NCBI GenBank assembly: GCA_036377415.1
Contig: DASUYK010000111.1
Coordinates: forward strand, 1 to 5,450
From: DASUPK01 sp036377415
Lineage (GTDB): Bacteria; Actinomycetota; Thermoleophilia; Solirubrobacterales; 70-9
DNA length: 5,450 nt
Direction of reading: 5' to 3'
Positions 1 through 5,450 of the stretch are shown here, piece by piece (the first letter of the stretch is position 1; every line of letters begins with the position of its first letter). The translations under genes were made by a program, and so were the position numbers. The notes under the pieces are model-generated. The model was not told where the DNA came from. It was given only the letters and a program-made list of their open reading frames with translations, and did no database searches.

Positions 1-12
1 AAGCAGCTTCAT
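1..12 (-). CDS. Start of an unidentified downstream gene (first four codons)
   Basis: On the minus strand an ATG at 12-10 overlaps the TGA stop of thiD (ATGA) and is followed by AAG CTG CTT, reading MKLL to the window edge. The same ATGA junction joins comM to dprA in this run, so a translationally coupled next gene is plausible. No clear Shine-Dalgarno sequence is visible, as is usual for coupled genes. Four codons cannot identify a product, and the ATG could be chance. Confidence 0.35.
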
Positions 13-803
13 GGATCGATTATGCCCAGAACGTCCACCGGGCCGGCGCCGGCGCCGATACCGCGGAGGCCGTTGCGCACCGCCTCCGCCGCGATCTCTC
101 GGGCGGCGCACGCCGCCTCGAGCGGCGAGTCGCCGAGCGCCAGCCGGGCCGCCAGTGCCGAGGAGTGGGTGCAGCCCGAGCCGTGCGCAGCGCCGTCCAG
201 ATGGCGGGGGCCCCCGATCGCGTCCTCCAGCTCGCCGTCGAAGAAGCGATCGGCGCCGTCCTCGGTGTGGCTGCCGGTAACAACAGCGGCGGCGGGTCCG
301 AGGGCTCGAACGGCTCGGGCCAGCTCCTCGGGCGGGGCGTTGTCGCCCAGCCCGGTGAGCTCCCGCGCCTCCGCGACGTTTGGGGTGACGACCGCCGCCC
401 GCGGCAGGATCTGGTCGATCAGGGCCCGTCTCGCCTCGGGCTTGAGCAGGACCGCGCCGCTCTCGGCGACCATCACCGGATCAACCACGATCGGCGCGGC
501 CCCGACCAAGTCGAGGGCCTCAGCGACGGCGTCGATCGTCGGTTCATCGAAGAGCATCCCAATCTTCACCGCGTCGACGCCGATGTCGGTCGCGACCGCC
601 CTCACCTGGTCCAGGATGAACTGCCGCGGCAGAGTCTCGACCGAGATCACCTCCCGGGTGTTCTGCGCGGTCAGTGCGACGATCGCCGACGTGCCGTGGA
701 CGCCGCAGCGCGCGAACGCCTTCAGGTCGGCCTGGATCCCGGCGCCGCCGCCAGAGTCGGAGGTGGCGATCGTCATCGCCGTGCGTGTGGAATCCGCGCC
801 CAC
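9..803 (-). CDS. thiD: Hydroxymethylpyrimidine/phosphomethylpyrimidine kinase ThiD
   Basis: ThiD is a cytosolic ribokinase-fold enzyme that phosphorylates HMP and then HMP-phosphate with ATP, giving HMP-PP, the pyrimidine half of thiamine. From the GTG at 803 it is 264 aa, the family's usual length. Visible marks are the N-terminal glycine-rich SDSGGGAGIQADLKAF segment, VVDPVMVAESG, the TPNVAEARELTG strand-helix, VVTGSH, and the anion-hole/active-site HGSGCTHSS (about 207-215, Cys about 211). The usual IAGSD reads IATSD here. The GTG was chosen because homologues carry several residues before the first beta strand. An ATG at 776 would begin directly at that strand and is the alternative (255 aa); an open frame to 866 runs into dprA and is unlikely. 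It lies 10 nt after dprA and probably shares its transcript. Family assignment is secure; the start is not. Confidence 0.93.
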   Translation of the reverse strand: MGADSTRTAMTIATSDSGGGAGIQADLKAFARCGVHGTSAIVALTAQNTREVISVETLPRQFILDQVRAVATDIGVDAVKIGMLFDEPTIDAVAEALDLVGAAPIVVDPVMVAESGAVLLKPEARRALIDQILPRAAVVTPNVAEARELTGLGDNAPPEELARAVRALGPAAAVVTGSHTEDGADRFFDGELEDAIGGPRHLDGAAHGSGCTHSSALAARLALGDSPLEAACAAREIAAEAVRNGLRGIGAGAGPVDVLGIIDP

Positions 804-813
804 ACGGCGAAGG

Positions 814-1905
814 CTAATCGGGAGCCGGCCGGTACCGCCCCCCTGAATCGGATCGGATCCTGCCAATCAGCTCGAGACGGGCGAGGGCGCCGCCGGCCGC
901 CGCTGCCGAGATGCCACCTTCCCTGGAGACCGAATCGAGGGTGGTAGCACCGCCCTCGACCAGCTCCAGGACGACGGCGAGGTCCGGCTCGAGATCCCCA
1001 CCCGGAGCCGAGAATCCGCCGACCCGGGTCCCGGGACCGAGCAGCGAGTCGAGCACGTCCTGTCCGGAGCGAATCACCTGTGCACCGTCGCGGAGAAGCT
1101 GGTTGGGGCCCGCCGCTGCGGAGGTGCGAACCCTCCCGGGGACGGCCCCAACGTCACGGCCGAGTTGCTCGGCCAGCTCGGCGGTGATCAGCGAACCGGA
1201 GCGCATCCGGCCCTCGACCACCACGACCAGCGCGGCGAGGCCGGCCATGATCCGGTTTCGCGCGGGGAACGTCCAGCGGCGGGGGGCGACCCCCGGTGGG
1301 AGCTCGCTGACGATCATGCCCCGGGCGACGATCTCCGCGTAGAGCCGGCTCATGCGCACGGGACTCGGGGCGTCGGATCCTCCCCCGAGCACCGCCACCG
1401 TGAGCCCGGCCTCGAGCGCCCCCCGGTGGGCGGAGGAGTCGATTCCGAGAGCCATTCCGCTGATCACGGCAAGTCCGGCGGCGGCCAGCTCGCGGCCGAG
1501 GAGCGCCGCCGTGTCACGGCCGTAGCCGCTCGGGCGCCGCGAGCCGACGACGGTGACGCAGTTCCGGCGATCAAGACGCCGGAGGTAAGTCGGATCCCCG
1601 CGACCGAACAGGGACGCGGGCGCCTGCTTGCCGAGATCGCGAAGCTGCTCGGGGTAGCCGTCGTCGTGGCGGCAGCATGCCCAGACGTCGGCGCCTTCGA
1701 GCGCCGCCCGCATCCTCGCCGGGCTTGGCGGCACGGAGGCCCTGGCCGGTGGCAGGGTGCGCCGGAGCTCCTCCTCCCCGAGAGCGAGAAGCTCGCCGGC
1801 GCGCTTTCTCGGGGACCCCGCCATCGCGCGCTCGATTCGGGCCGAGAGCCCCGCGACCACCCAGGCCCGGTGCAGGCAGTGCTCACACGCGCCCGGTTGG
1901 CTCAT
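814..1905 (-). CDS. dprA: DNA-processing protein DprA (Smf), RecA loader in transformation
   Basis: DprA binds incoming single-stranded DNA and loads RecA during natural transformation. It is also kept in many bacteria not known to be competent. The 363-aa product has a short N-terminal helical part with a C-x-x-C pair (Cys7, Cys10), then the extended Rossmann fold: TVVGSRRPSGYG (118-129), SGMALGIDSSAHRGAL (149-164), AVLGGGSD (171-178), the hallmark FPARNRIMAG (213-222), VVVVEG, SGSLITA (236-242) and AVPG (254-257). A C-terminal winged-helix domain spans about 306-359. The family's usual SGLARGID is SGMALGID here. The ATG at 1905 overlaps the comM stop in an ATGA and has no Shine-Dalgarno sequence, pointing to translational coupling. 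Length and domains look complete. Confidence 0.96.
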   Translation of the reverse strand: MSQPGACEHCLHRAWVVAGLSARIERAMAGSPRKRAGELLALGEEELRRTLPPARASVPPSPARMRAALEGADVWACCRHDDGYPEQLRDLGKQAPASLFGRGDPTYLRRLDRRNCVTVVGSRRPSGYGRDTAALLGRELAAAGLAVISGMALGIDSSAHRGALEAGLTVAVLGGGSDAPSPVRMSRLYAEIVARGMIVSELPPGVAPRRWTFPARNRIMAGLAALVVVVEGRMRSGSLITAELAEQLGRDVGAVPGRVRTSAAAGPNQLLRDGAQVIRSGQDVLDSLLGPGTRVGGFSAPGGDLEPDLAVVLELVEGGATTLDSVSREGGISAAAAGGALARLELIGRIRSDSGGRYRPAPD

Positions 1906-3401
1906 CGAGCGGAGCGCCGGCGAAGGCTCAGAGCCTCGGTGACGTGGTCATCGGAGATCTCCTCGGCCCCGTCGAGGTCGGCGAGCGTGCGGGAGACGCG
2001 CAGGACCCGGTCCCATCCCCGCCCGCTCAGCCGCAGCTGTTGATGGCCGGCGGCGAGGCTCAGATCCGCGGCAGGAGTGAGCCGCGTATGCCGGCGCACC
2101 TCAAAGGGGGTCATCTCCGCGTTGCAGCGACCCGGCCCGAGCCGGGCCTCCTGACGGCGTCGGGCCGCCTCCACCCTCGCGCGAACGGCCGCGGAGCGCT
2201 CGCCGGGTCCCTCCGAGAGGTCCTCGGCGCTTGGGCGGGCGAGACCGAGGAAGAGCTCGATCCGATCCGCCAGCGCACCGCTGAGCTTCGCCTCGTACCG
2301 AGACACCACGGTCGGCGCGCAGTCGCATTCGCCGGAGTCCGGGCCGTGGCCGCACGGACACGGATTGGAGGCCGCCACGAGCTGGAACTGGCAGGGAAGC
2401 GTGACGGCCCGGTTGACCCTCGCCACCGTCACCTGTCCCTCCTCGAGGGGCTGGCGGAGTGCCTCCAGTGCGTCCCGCCGAAACTCACCGAGCTCGTCCA
2501 GAAACAGCACGCCGCGGTGCGCGCGGGTCACCTCCCCGGGTCGCGGCGGTGAACCGCCGCCGACCAGGCCGCGCGCCGAGGTCGTGTGGTGGGGAGCGCG
2601 AAAGGGGCGGCGACCGATGCCCCCGTTCAGCAGGCCCTCGCCGCAGGCGCTCGCGATTCTGACAACCTCGAGAAGCTCATCCCGGCCGAGCTGCGGAAGC
2701 AGGGACGGGAGCCGCCGTGCCGCCAGCGTCTTGCCGACGCCCGGTGGTCCCACCAGGAGCATGCTGTGCCCGCCCGCCGCCGCTATCTCCAGCGCCCGCC
2801 GGAGAACGGGCTGACCCCGCAGCTCGGAAAGGTCCGCGTCTCCCGTCGGAACCGCGCCGAGTTTCCCAGGATCGGGAGGAATCGGATCCAGGGTCCCTTC
2901 CGAGAGCTCTCTGAGGGCTGAAACGTGTTCCAGCGGGGTGACGCTGACGTGCTCGACCAGCGCTGCCTCGCGAGCGGACCCGGCGGCGATCGCGATCCCC
3001 CGCAGTCCCAGTCCCCTCGCCCCCTCCGCCATCGCGAGAGCGCCAGCGACCGGACGGATGCCCCCGTCTAGCGCCAGCTCGCCGGCGAGCGCGTGCCGCT
3101 CGAGGACGCCTCGCGTCAGCTGGCCGGTCGCCACGAGGAGGGCGGCGGCGATCGCGAGGTCGAATCCCGGGCCTGCCTTCGGCAGGTTGGCCGGCGCCAG
3201 GTTCGCGGTGATCCGCTGCTGCGGGAAGTCGAAGCCGGTGTTGACGAGGGCCGACCTGACCCGCTCGCGCGATTCCCGGACCGCGGTGTCGGGCAGCCCG
3301 ACGATCGCGAAGCTCGGCAGACCGCTTGTCACATGGACCTCGACGTGGATCGCCTCCGCCTCGACGCCGACGAGCGCGAAGGTGCGGGCGAGCGCGTACA
3401 C
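1902..3401 (-). CDS. comM: ComM/YifB-family Mg-chelatase-like AAA+ ATPase
   Basis: ComM is a hexameric AAA+ helicase that promotes branch migration when transformed DNA is integrated. The 499 aa match the usual size of about 500. The N-terminal ChlI-like domain shows GLPSFAIVGLPDTAVRESRERV (27-48, given here as its key run) and ITANLAPANLPKAGPGFDLA (64-83). The ATPase has Walker A GPPGVGKT (218-225), RAPHHTTS (268-275), Walker B VLFLDE (298-303) and the sensor region AASNPCPCGHG (343-353). Four cysteines (348, 350, 359, 361) form the family's Cys motif. The C-terminal helical domain ends with ADLDGAEEISDDHVTEAL. The usual LSGPLLDRID reads LSGALADRIE at 373-382, keeping the Asp-Arg pair. The start is a GTG with Tyr as second residue; no other start lies nearby upstream and no Shine-Dalgarno sequence is seen. 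It is first in a comM-dprA-thiD run and divergent from yraN. Confidence 0.95.
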   Translation of the reverse strand: MYALARTFALVGVEAEAIHVEVHVTSGLPSFAIVGLPDTAVRESRERVRSALVNTGFDFPQQRITANLAPANLPKAGPGFDLAIAAALLVATGQLTRGVLERHALAGELALDGGIRPVAGALAMAEGARGLGLRGIAIAAGSAREAALVEHVSVTPLEHVSALRELSEGTLDPIPPDPGKLGAVPTGDADLSELRGQPVLRRALEIAAAGGHSMLLVGPPGVGKTLAARRLPSLLPQLGRDELLEVVRIASACGEGLLNGGIGRRPFRAPHHTTSARGLVGGGSPPRPGEVTRAHRGVLFLDELGEFRRDALEALRQPLEEGQVTVARVNRAVTLPCQFQLVAASNPCPCGHGPDSGECDCAPTVVSRYEAKLSGALADRIELFLGLARPSAEDLSEGPGERSAAVRARVEAARRRQEARLGPGRCNAEMTPFEVRRHTRLTPAADLSLAAGHQQLRLSGRGWDRVLRVSRTLADLDGAEEISDDHVTEALSLRRRSAR

Positions 3402-3407
3402 CGGGCA

Positions 3408-3413
3408 ACCGTA
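3408..3413 (-). promoter_or_regulatory. Possible -10 element of a leaderless comM promoter
   Basis: On the minus strand TACGGT fits the TANNNT pattern and ends 6 nt before the comM GTG. That is the spacing expected if transcription begins at or next to the start codon. The absence of a Shine-Dalgarno sequence before that GTG agrees with a leaderless message, which is common in Actinobacteria. No recognisable -35 lies 17 nt upstream, so this is a weak motif-level suggestion. Confidence 0.22.
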
Positions 3414-3499
3414 GGTCGGGGGTCTGCGTGGCGGGCGCGCTGATCGTCACATCTGGGTCGCCGCTCTGTTGCGATCGACGCGCGCTCGGAATCCTCGCC

Positions 3500-3515
3500 C
3501 CCGCTTCGCTGCGGG
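3500..3515. repeat. Small inverted repeat just before the yraN start
   Basis: CCCGC (3500-3504), a TTCGCT loop and GCGGG (3511-3515) form a perfect 5-bp stem that ends 1 nt before the yraN ATG. In RNA it would pair with the only purine-rich stretch (GCGGGA) available near the start codon. The palindrome could lower translation initiation, or could be a solitary REP-like sequence. Short G+C-rich stems are common by chance in such DNA. Confidence 0.4.
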
Positions 3516-3516
3516 A

Positions 3517-3891
3517 ATGACGGTTGCGCGACAGCGACTCGGGAGGGTCGCCGAGGACCTGGTCGCCGCCCGGCTAGCGGGAGAGGGATGGTCGATCGTC
3601 GGGCGCAACGTCCGGCTTCCCTCTGGGGAGATCGACCTGGTCGCGCTGGATCGCTCCACCCTGGTGTTCGTCGAGGTGAAGGCCGGGCGTGAGGGATCGC
3701 GGCTCGGGCCGACGCGACCTGCTCACGCCGTCGTCCGGCGCAAGCAGCTGAAGCTGCGCCGCCTCGCCCGCGAATGGATCGCCGAGCGGCGCGGGCCCTC
3801 AGGCGTCTCCGGCTACCGCTTCGACGTCGTCGGAGTCAGCTTCGGCGCGGATGGCCTCGCGGATATCGATCACATCCGCAACGCCTTCTGA
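3517..3891 (+). CDS. yraN: YraN/UPF0102-family predicted endonuclease-fold protein
   Basis: This 124-aa protein belongs to the UPF0102 (YraN) family, small restriction-endonuclease-like proteins whose cellular role is not established. It shows the family's order of motifs: LGRVAEDLVAARL (8-20, with Glu13), NVRLPSGEIDLVAL (31-44, with Asp40) and VFVEVKAG (50-57, with Glu53 and Lys55). Together these give the E-D-ExK layout of a PD-(D/E)xK nuclease core. It ends with the conserved YRFDVVGV and IDHIRNAF. The ATG at 3517 gives the usual length and N-terminus. It is the only plus-strand gene here, sitting between rnhB and comM, the usual place but reversed. Its last 93 bp overlap the 3' end of rnhB on the other strand. 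Confidence 0.92.
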   Translation: MTVARQRLGRVAEDLVAARLAGEGWSIVGRNVRLPSGEIDLVALDRSTLVFVEVKAGREGSRLGPTRPAHAVVRRKQLKLRRLAREWIAERRGPSGVSGYRFDVVGVSFGADGLADIDHIRNAF

Positions 3892-4677
3892 GCTCAGGTC
3901 AACGCCCGTACTCTCGATCTCGTACAGCCCCAGCTGCGAGTAGGCCACCGACGCGAAGGAGCGCCGGTGAAGCGGGCAGATCCCGTGCTCGAGGATCGCG
4001 TCGCGGTGCTCAGGCGTCGAGTAGCCGACGTTCCCCTCGAAGTTCCAGTCGGGGTAGACGGCGGCGACGCGCCGCATGTAGCGATCCCGGGTCACCTTGG
4101 CGATCACCGATGCCGCGGCGATCGCGGCGCTCCGCGCGTCACCGTCGACGACAGCGGTGTGCTCGAGCTCGCAGGCGGGCAGCCTGAAGCCGTCCACGAG
4201 CCGGGTCGCGTTGCCCTGCGCGACCGCCCGCATGCAGTCGGTGAGCGCGCCGAGGTTGGAGACGTGAAGGCCCTTGAGGTCGATGCAGCGGACCGAGCGG
4301 ACCGCGACCGAGACGCACGCCGCTGCCCGGATCACGTGCGGGTAGAGCTCCTCGCGCTCCTCGACCGACTTCTGCTTGGAATCGTCCAGCCGGGCGAGCG
4401 CGCGGCGCTCAGGGCGACCGATCCGCTCAAGGTCGATCAGGACCCCGGCGGCGAGCAGCGGTCCCGCGAGAGAGCCGCGCCCCGCCTCGTCCACACCCGC
4501 GACGAAGCGGCGTCCGAACGAGCGGTCGAAGCGGAACAGGCGAGCAGCCGTGCGCCGCTTTCGCCTCGTCCTAGAAGATCCCGAAGCGCTCCGGGGGCCA
4601 GTAGGTGGCGAAGGCCTCGCCGATGATCCAGTCCTTGGGGACGGGTCCCCAGAAGCGGCTGTCGTCACTCGCCCCAC
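3799..4677 (-). CDS. rnhB: Ribonuclease HII (start unresolved)
   Basis: RNase HII cuts RNA in RNA-DNA hybrids and at single ribonucleotides in DNA. The coordinates run to the outermost canonical start, a GTG at 4677 (292 aa); a second GTG is at 4668. The conserved protein begins only near 4536 (FRFDRSFG), so the first 35 or so residues, rich in Ser, Arg and Pro and read inside lepB, are doubtful. Nearer candidates are CTG at 4539 or ACG at 4569. In the 292-aa numbering the catalytic set is Asp63-Glu64 (DEAGRG), Asp162 (LVDGF) and Asp180 (GDARS); the 18-residue spacing of the last two equals that of E. coli Asp108/Asp126. AAASVIAKVTRD and HRRSFASV follow. The Lys of the common KGD is Asp here. 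About 40 acidic residues follow the normal end, the last 30 of them antisense to yraN. Confidence 0.93.
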   Translation of the reverse strand: MGRVTTAASGDPSPRTGSSARPSPPTGPRSASGSSRTRRKRRTAARLFRFDRSFGRRFVAGVDEAGRGSLAGPLLAAGVLIDLERIGRPERRALARLDDSKQKSVEEREELYPHVIRAAACVSVAVRSVRCIDLKGLHVSNLGALTDCMRAVAQGNATRLVDGFRLPACELEHTAVVDGDARSAAIAAASVIAKVTRDRYMRRVAAVYPDWNFEGNVGYSTPEHRDAILEHGICPLHRRSFASVAYSQLGLYEIESTGVDLSSEGVADVIDIREAIRAEADSDDVEAVAGDA

Positions 4678-5197
4678 GGTTGTCGCCCATCATGAAGTAG
4701 TGATCGGGCGGGATTGTGATCGGTTTCGGCAAATTGCACGCTCCGCCCGGCGCGCAGGGCTCGATGAAGTCCTCCTGGACGAGCTCGTCGTTCACCACCG
4801 GGTGCCCATCCTGGATGCTCAGGGTGTCCCCGGGCCCGGCGACTATCCGCTTGATGAAGTTGACGTCGGCCTTCTCCGGCGTAGGCCGTGCGCACGGGCT
4901 CCCGCTGCTGCCGTTCGCGCCCGTGCTGGGATCCCCACAGGAGTTGCCGGCGTTGGCGCCCTGAGGGGGATGGAAGACAACGATGTCGCCGACGTGCGGG
5001 TCCTTGAAGCGGTAGAGGAAGCGGTTCACCAGGACCCGCTGGCCGACGTCGAGCGTCGGCTCCATCGACTCGGACGGGATCTGGTACGGCTTGACGATCA
5101 GCGCCTGGATCCCGAGCGCCAGCCCGAGAGCGAGCGCGACGATGATGACGAGCTCGAGGAGCGCGCCCTGTGTGGTGTGGGGCCGAGGGACTCTCAG
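4571..5197 (-). CDS. lepB: Type I signal peptidase LepB, apparent CTG start
   Basis: Signal peptidase I cleaves signal peptides of exported proteins at the outer face of the membrane. Read from a CTG at 5197 it is 208 aa: a short basic N-terminus (RVPRPH), one membrane segment (about 13-35), then KPYQIPSESMEPTL with catalytic Ser44 just before Met45. The general-base Lys116 is in NFIKRIVAGPGD, and box E is MGDNRGASDDSRFWG (170-184). The ATG at Met45 cannot be the start, because it would remove both the nucleophile and the membrane anchor. The frame upstream is open to 5272 and holds no ATG, GTG or TTG. The CTG overlaps the preceding TGA (CTGA) and has AAGG 7 nt before it. Cys87 and Cys102 sit in an insert before Lys116. 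Cys148 and Cys154 have the six-residue spacing of the E. coli Cys170-Cys176 disulfide. Confidence 0.9.
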   Translation of the reverse strand: MRVPRPHTTQGALLELVIIVALALGLALGIQALIVKPYQIPSESMEPTLDVGQRVLVNRFLYRFKDPHVGDIVVFHPPQGANAGNSCGDPSTGANGSSGSPCARPTPEKADVNFIKRIVAGPGDTLSIQDGHPVVNDELVQEDFIEPCAPGGACNLPKPITIPPDHYFMMGDNRGASDDSRFWGPVPKDWIIGEAFATYWPPERFGIF

Positions 5198-5450
5198 TCT
5201 TCTGCCTTTTCGGTGGAGGCGTCGCCCTTGGCCTCGGCCTCGGACTCGGGCGCCTCCTCCTCCCCACCACCCTCAGCGGGCTGCTCCTCGGCCGGCTTCC
5301 CGGCGGGCTCCTCCTCGCCAGGTGCATCTTCCGCCGGCTGCCCCTCGGCGACGGGCGCTTCCTCCGGGGGCTGCGACTCGGCCTCCGCCTCGGCCTCGCC
5401 CACCGGGACGCCCTCCGCGTCGACCGCCTTGGACTCCTCCGCTGCGACGA
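5194..5450 (-). CDS. rplS: C-terminal acidic tail of a truncated gene, probably ribosomal protein L19
   Basis: Only the last 84 codons are inside the window, reading VAAEESKAVDAEGVPVGEAE and onward to a final STEKAED and TGA. The stretch is almost entirely Glu, Ala, Pro and Gly, with few basic residues and no recognisable fold, so it is probably disordered. No L19 core sequence is visible. The identity rests on gene order, since rplS normally precedes lepB in Actinobacteria, where ribosomal proteins of some lineages carry long acidic extensions. Another protein with an acidic tail, such as S16 or a non-ribosomal one, remains possible. The frame is supported by its overlap with the lepB start and by its smooth run to the window edge. 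A GTG at 5403 is internal and not the start. Confidence 0.6.
   Translation of the reverse strand, partial: VAAEESKAVDAEGVPVGEAEAEAESQPPEEAPVAEGQPAEDAPGEEEPAGKPAEEQPAEGGGEEEAPESEAEAKGDASTEKAED

Larger units (their letters stand above)
3402..3516. other. Divergent spacer between comM and yraN
   Basis: This 115-bp stretch separates the divergent comM and yraN starts and is the only real non-coding interval in the window, so promoters for both directions are expected here. I see no convincing -35/-10 pair for yraN. A TTG at 3469 is in frame with yraN and would add 16 basic residues; homologues do not normally carry such an extension, so I treat it as non-coding. Confidence 0.5.

Noticed and set aside
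22..846. Long plus-strand open frame opposite thiD, about 274 codons
   Set aside because: It is Arg/Ser/Ala-rich with no recognisable domain and mirrors the thiD codons. Long antisense frames are expected in DNA this rich in G+C.
1165..2043. Plus-strand open frame across dprA and the end of comM
   Set aside because: Its composition (Arg, Gly, His, Pro) is that of an antisense shadow, and it crosses the junction of two well-supported genes.
1677..2921. Several overlapping plus-strand open frames opposite comM
   Set aside because: No motifs or likely starts were found, and the minus strand holds an intact 499-aa ComM protein over the same bases.
3799..3891. Terminator between the convergent rnhB and yraN
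   Set aside because: The two coding regions overlap, and no strong stem followed by a T run is visible on either strand.
3967..4626. Plus-strand open frame of 219 codons opposite rnhB
   Set aside because: The translation is low-complexity (Val/Asp/Arg/Ala) and exactly opposes the conserved RNase HII core, so it is a shadow.
4665..5327. Minus-strand frame of 220 codons overlapping lepB and the acidic tail gene
   Set aside because: It is Arg/Pro-rich and out of frame with both well-supported genes; it is a frame-shifted reading of lepB.
5194..5403. Small separate acidic gene starting at GTG 5403
   Set aside because: The frame stays open upstream to the window edge with the same composition, so this GTG is internal to a longer gene.

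Overview
This is a roughly 70 % G+C, gene-dense bacterial window with almost no intergenic DNA. Nearly everything reads on the minus strand. The order (in transcription direction) is: tail of a very acidic protein, probably ribosomal protein L19 (rplS), then type I signal peptidase (lepB), ribonuclease HII (rnhB), [yraN, on the opposite strand], comM/YifB AAA ATPase, dprA, thiD, and the first four codons of one more gene. The rplS-lepB-rnhB-yraN-comM-dprA series is a conserved housekeeping neighbourhood of Actinobacteria. With the base composition and the styles of the LepB and DprA proteins, it suggests a high-G+C actinobacterium, possibly of the Thermoleophilia/Solirubrobacterales. That lineage is an inference and was not tested.

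Region by region: 5194-5450 codes for an Ala/Glu/Pro-rich acidic tail. lepB (4571-5197) overlaps its stop by a CTGA junction in which CTG appears to be the start codon. rnhB (3799 to about 4539-4677) follows, also without a normal start codon close to its conserved core. yraN (3517-3891, plus strand) converges on rnhB and overlaps its 3' end by 93 bp. A 115-bp divergent spacer (3402-3516) separates yraN from comM. comM (1902-3401), dprA (814-1905) and thiD (9-803) form a tight run joined by an ATGA overlap and a 10-nt gap. thiD overlaps the next gene by another ATGA.

Functionally, LepB processes exported proteins, RNase HII removes ribonucleotides and RNA from DNA, and ComM and DprA act on incoming single-stranded DNA in natural transformation. 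YraN is a predicted nuclease-fold protein of unclear role, and ThiD makes the pyrimidine half of thiamine. No mobile element, CRISPR array, tRNA or rRNA was seen. I found no undescribed multi-gene system. The points most worth a second look are the apparent CTG start of lepB, the reversed yraN with its antisense overlap forming the RNase HII tail, and the missing normal start of rnhB.
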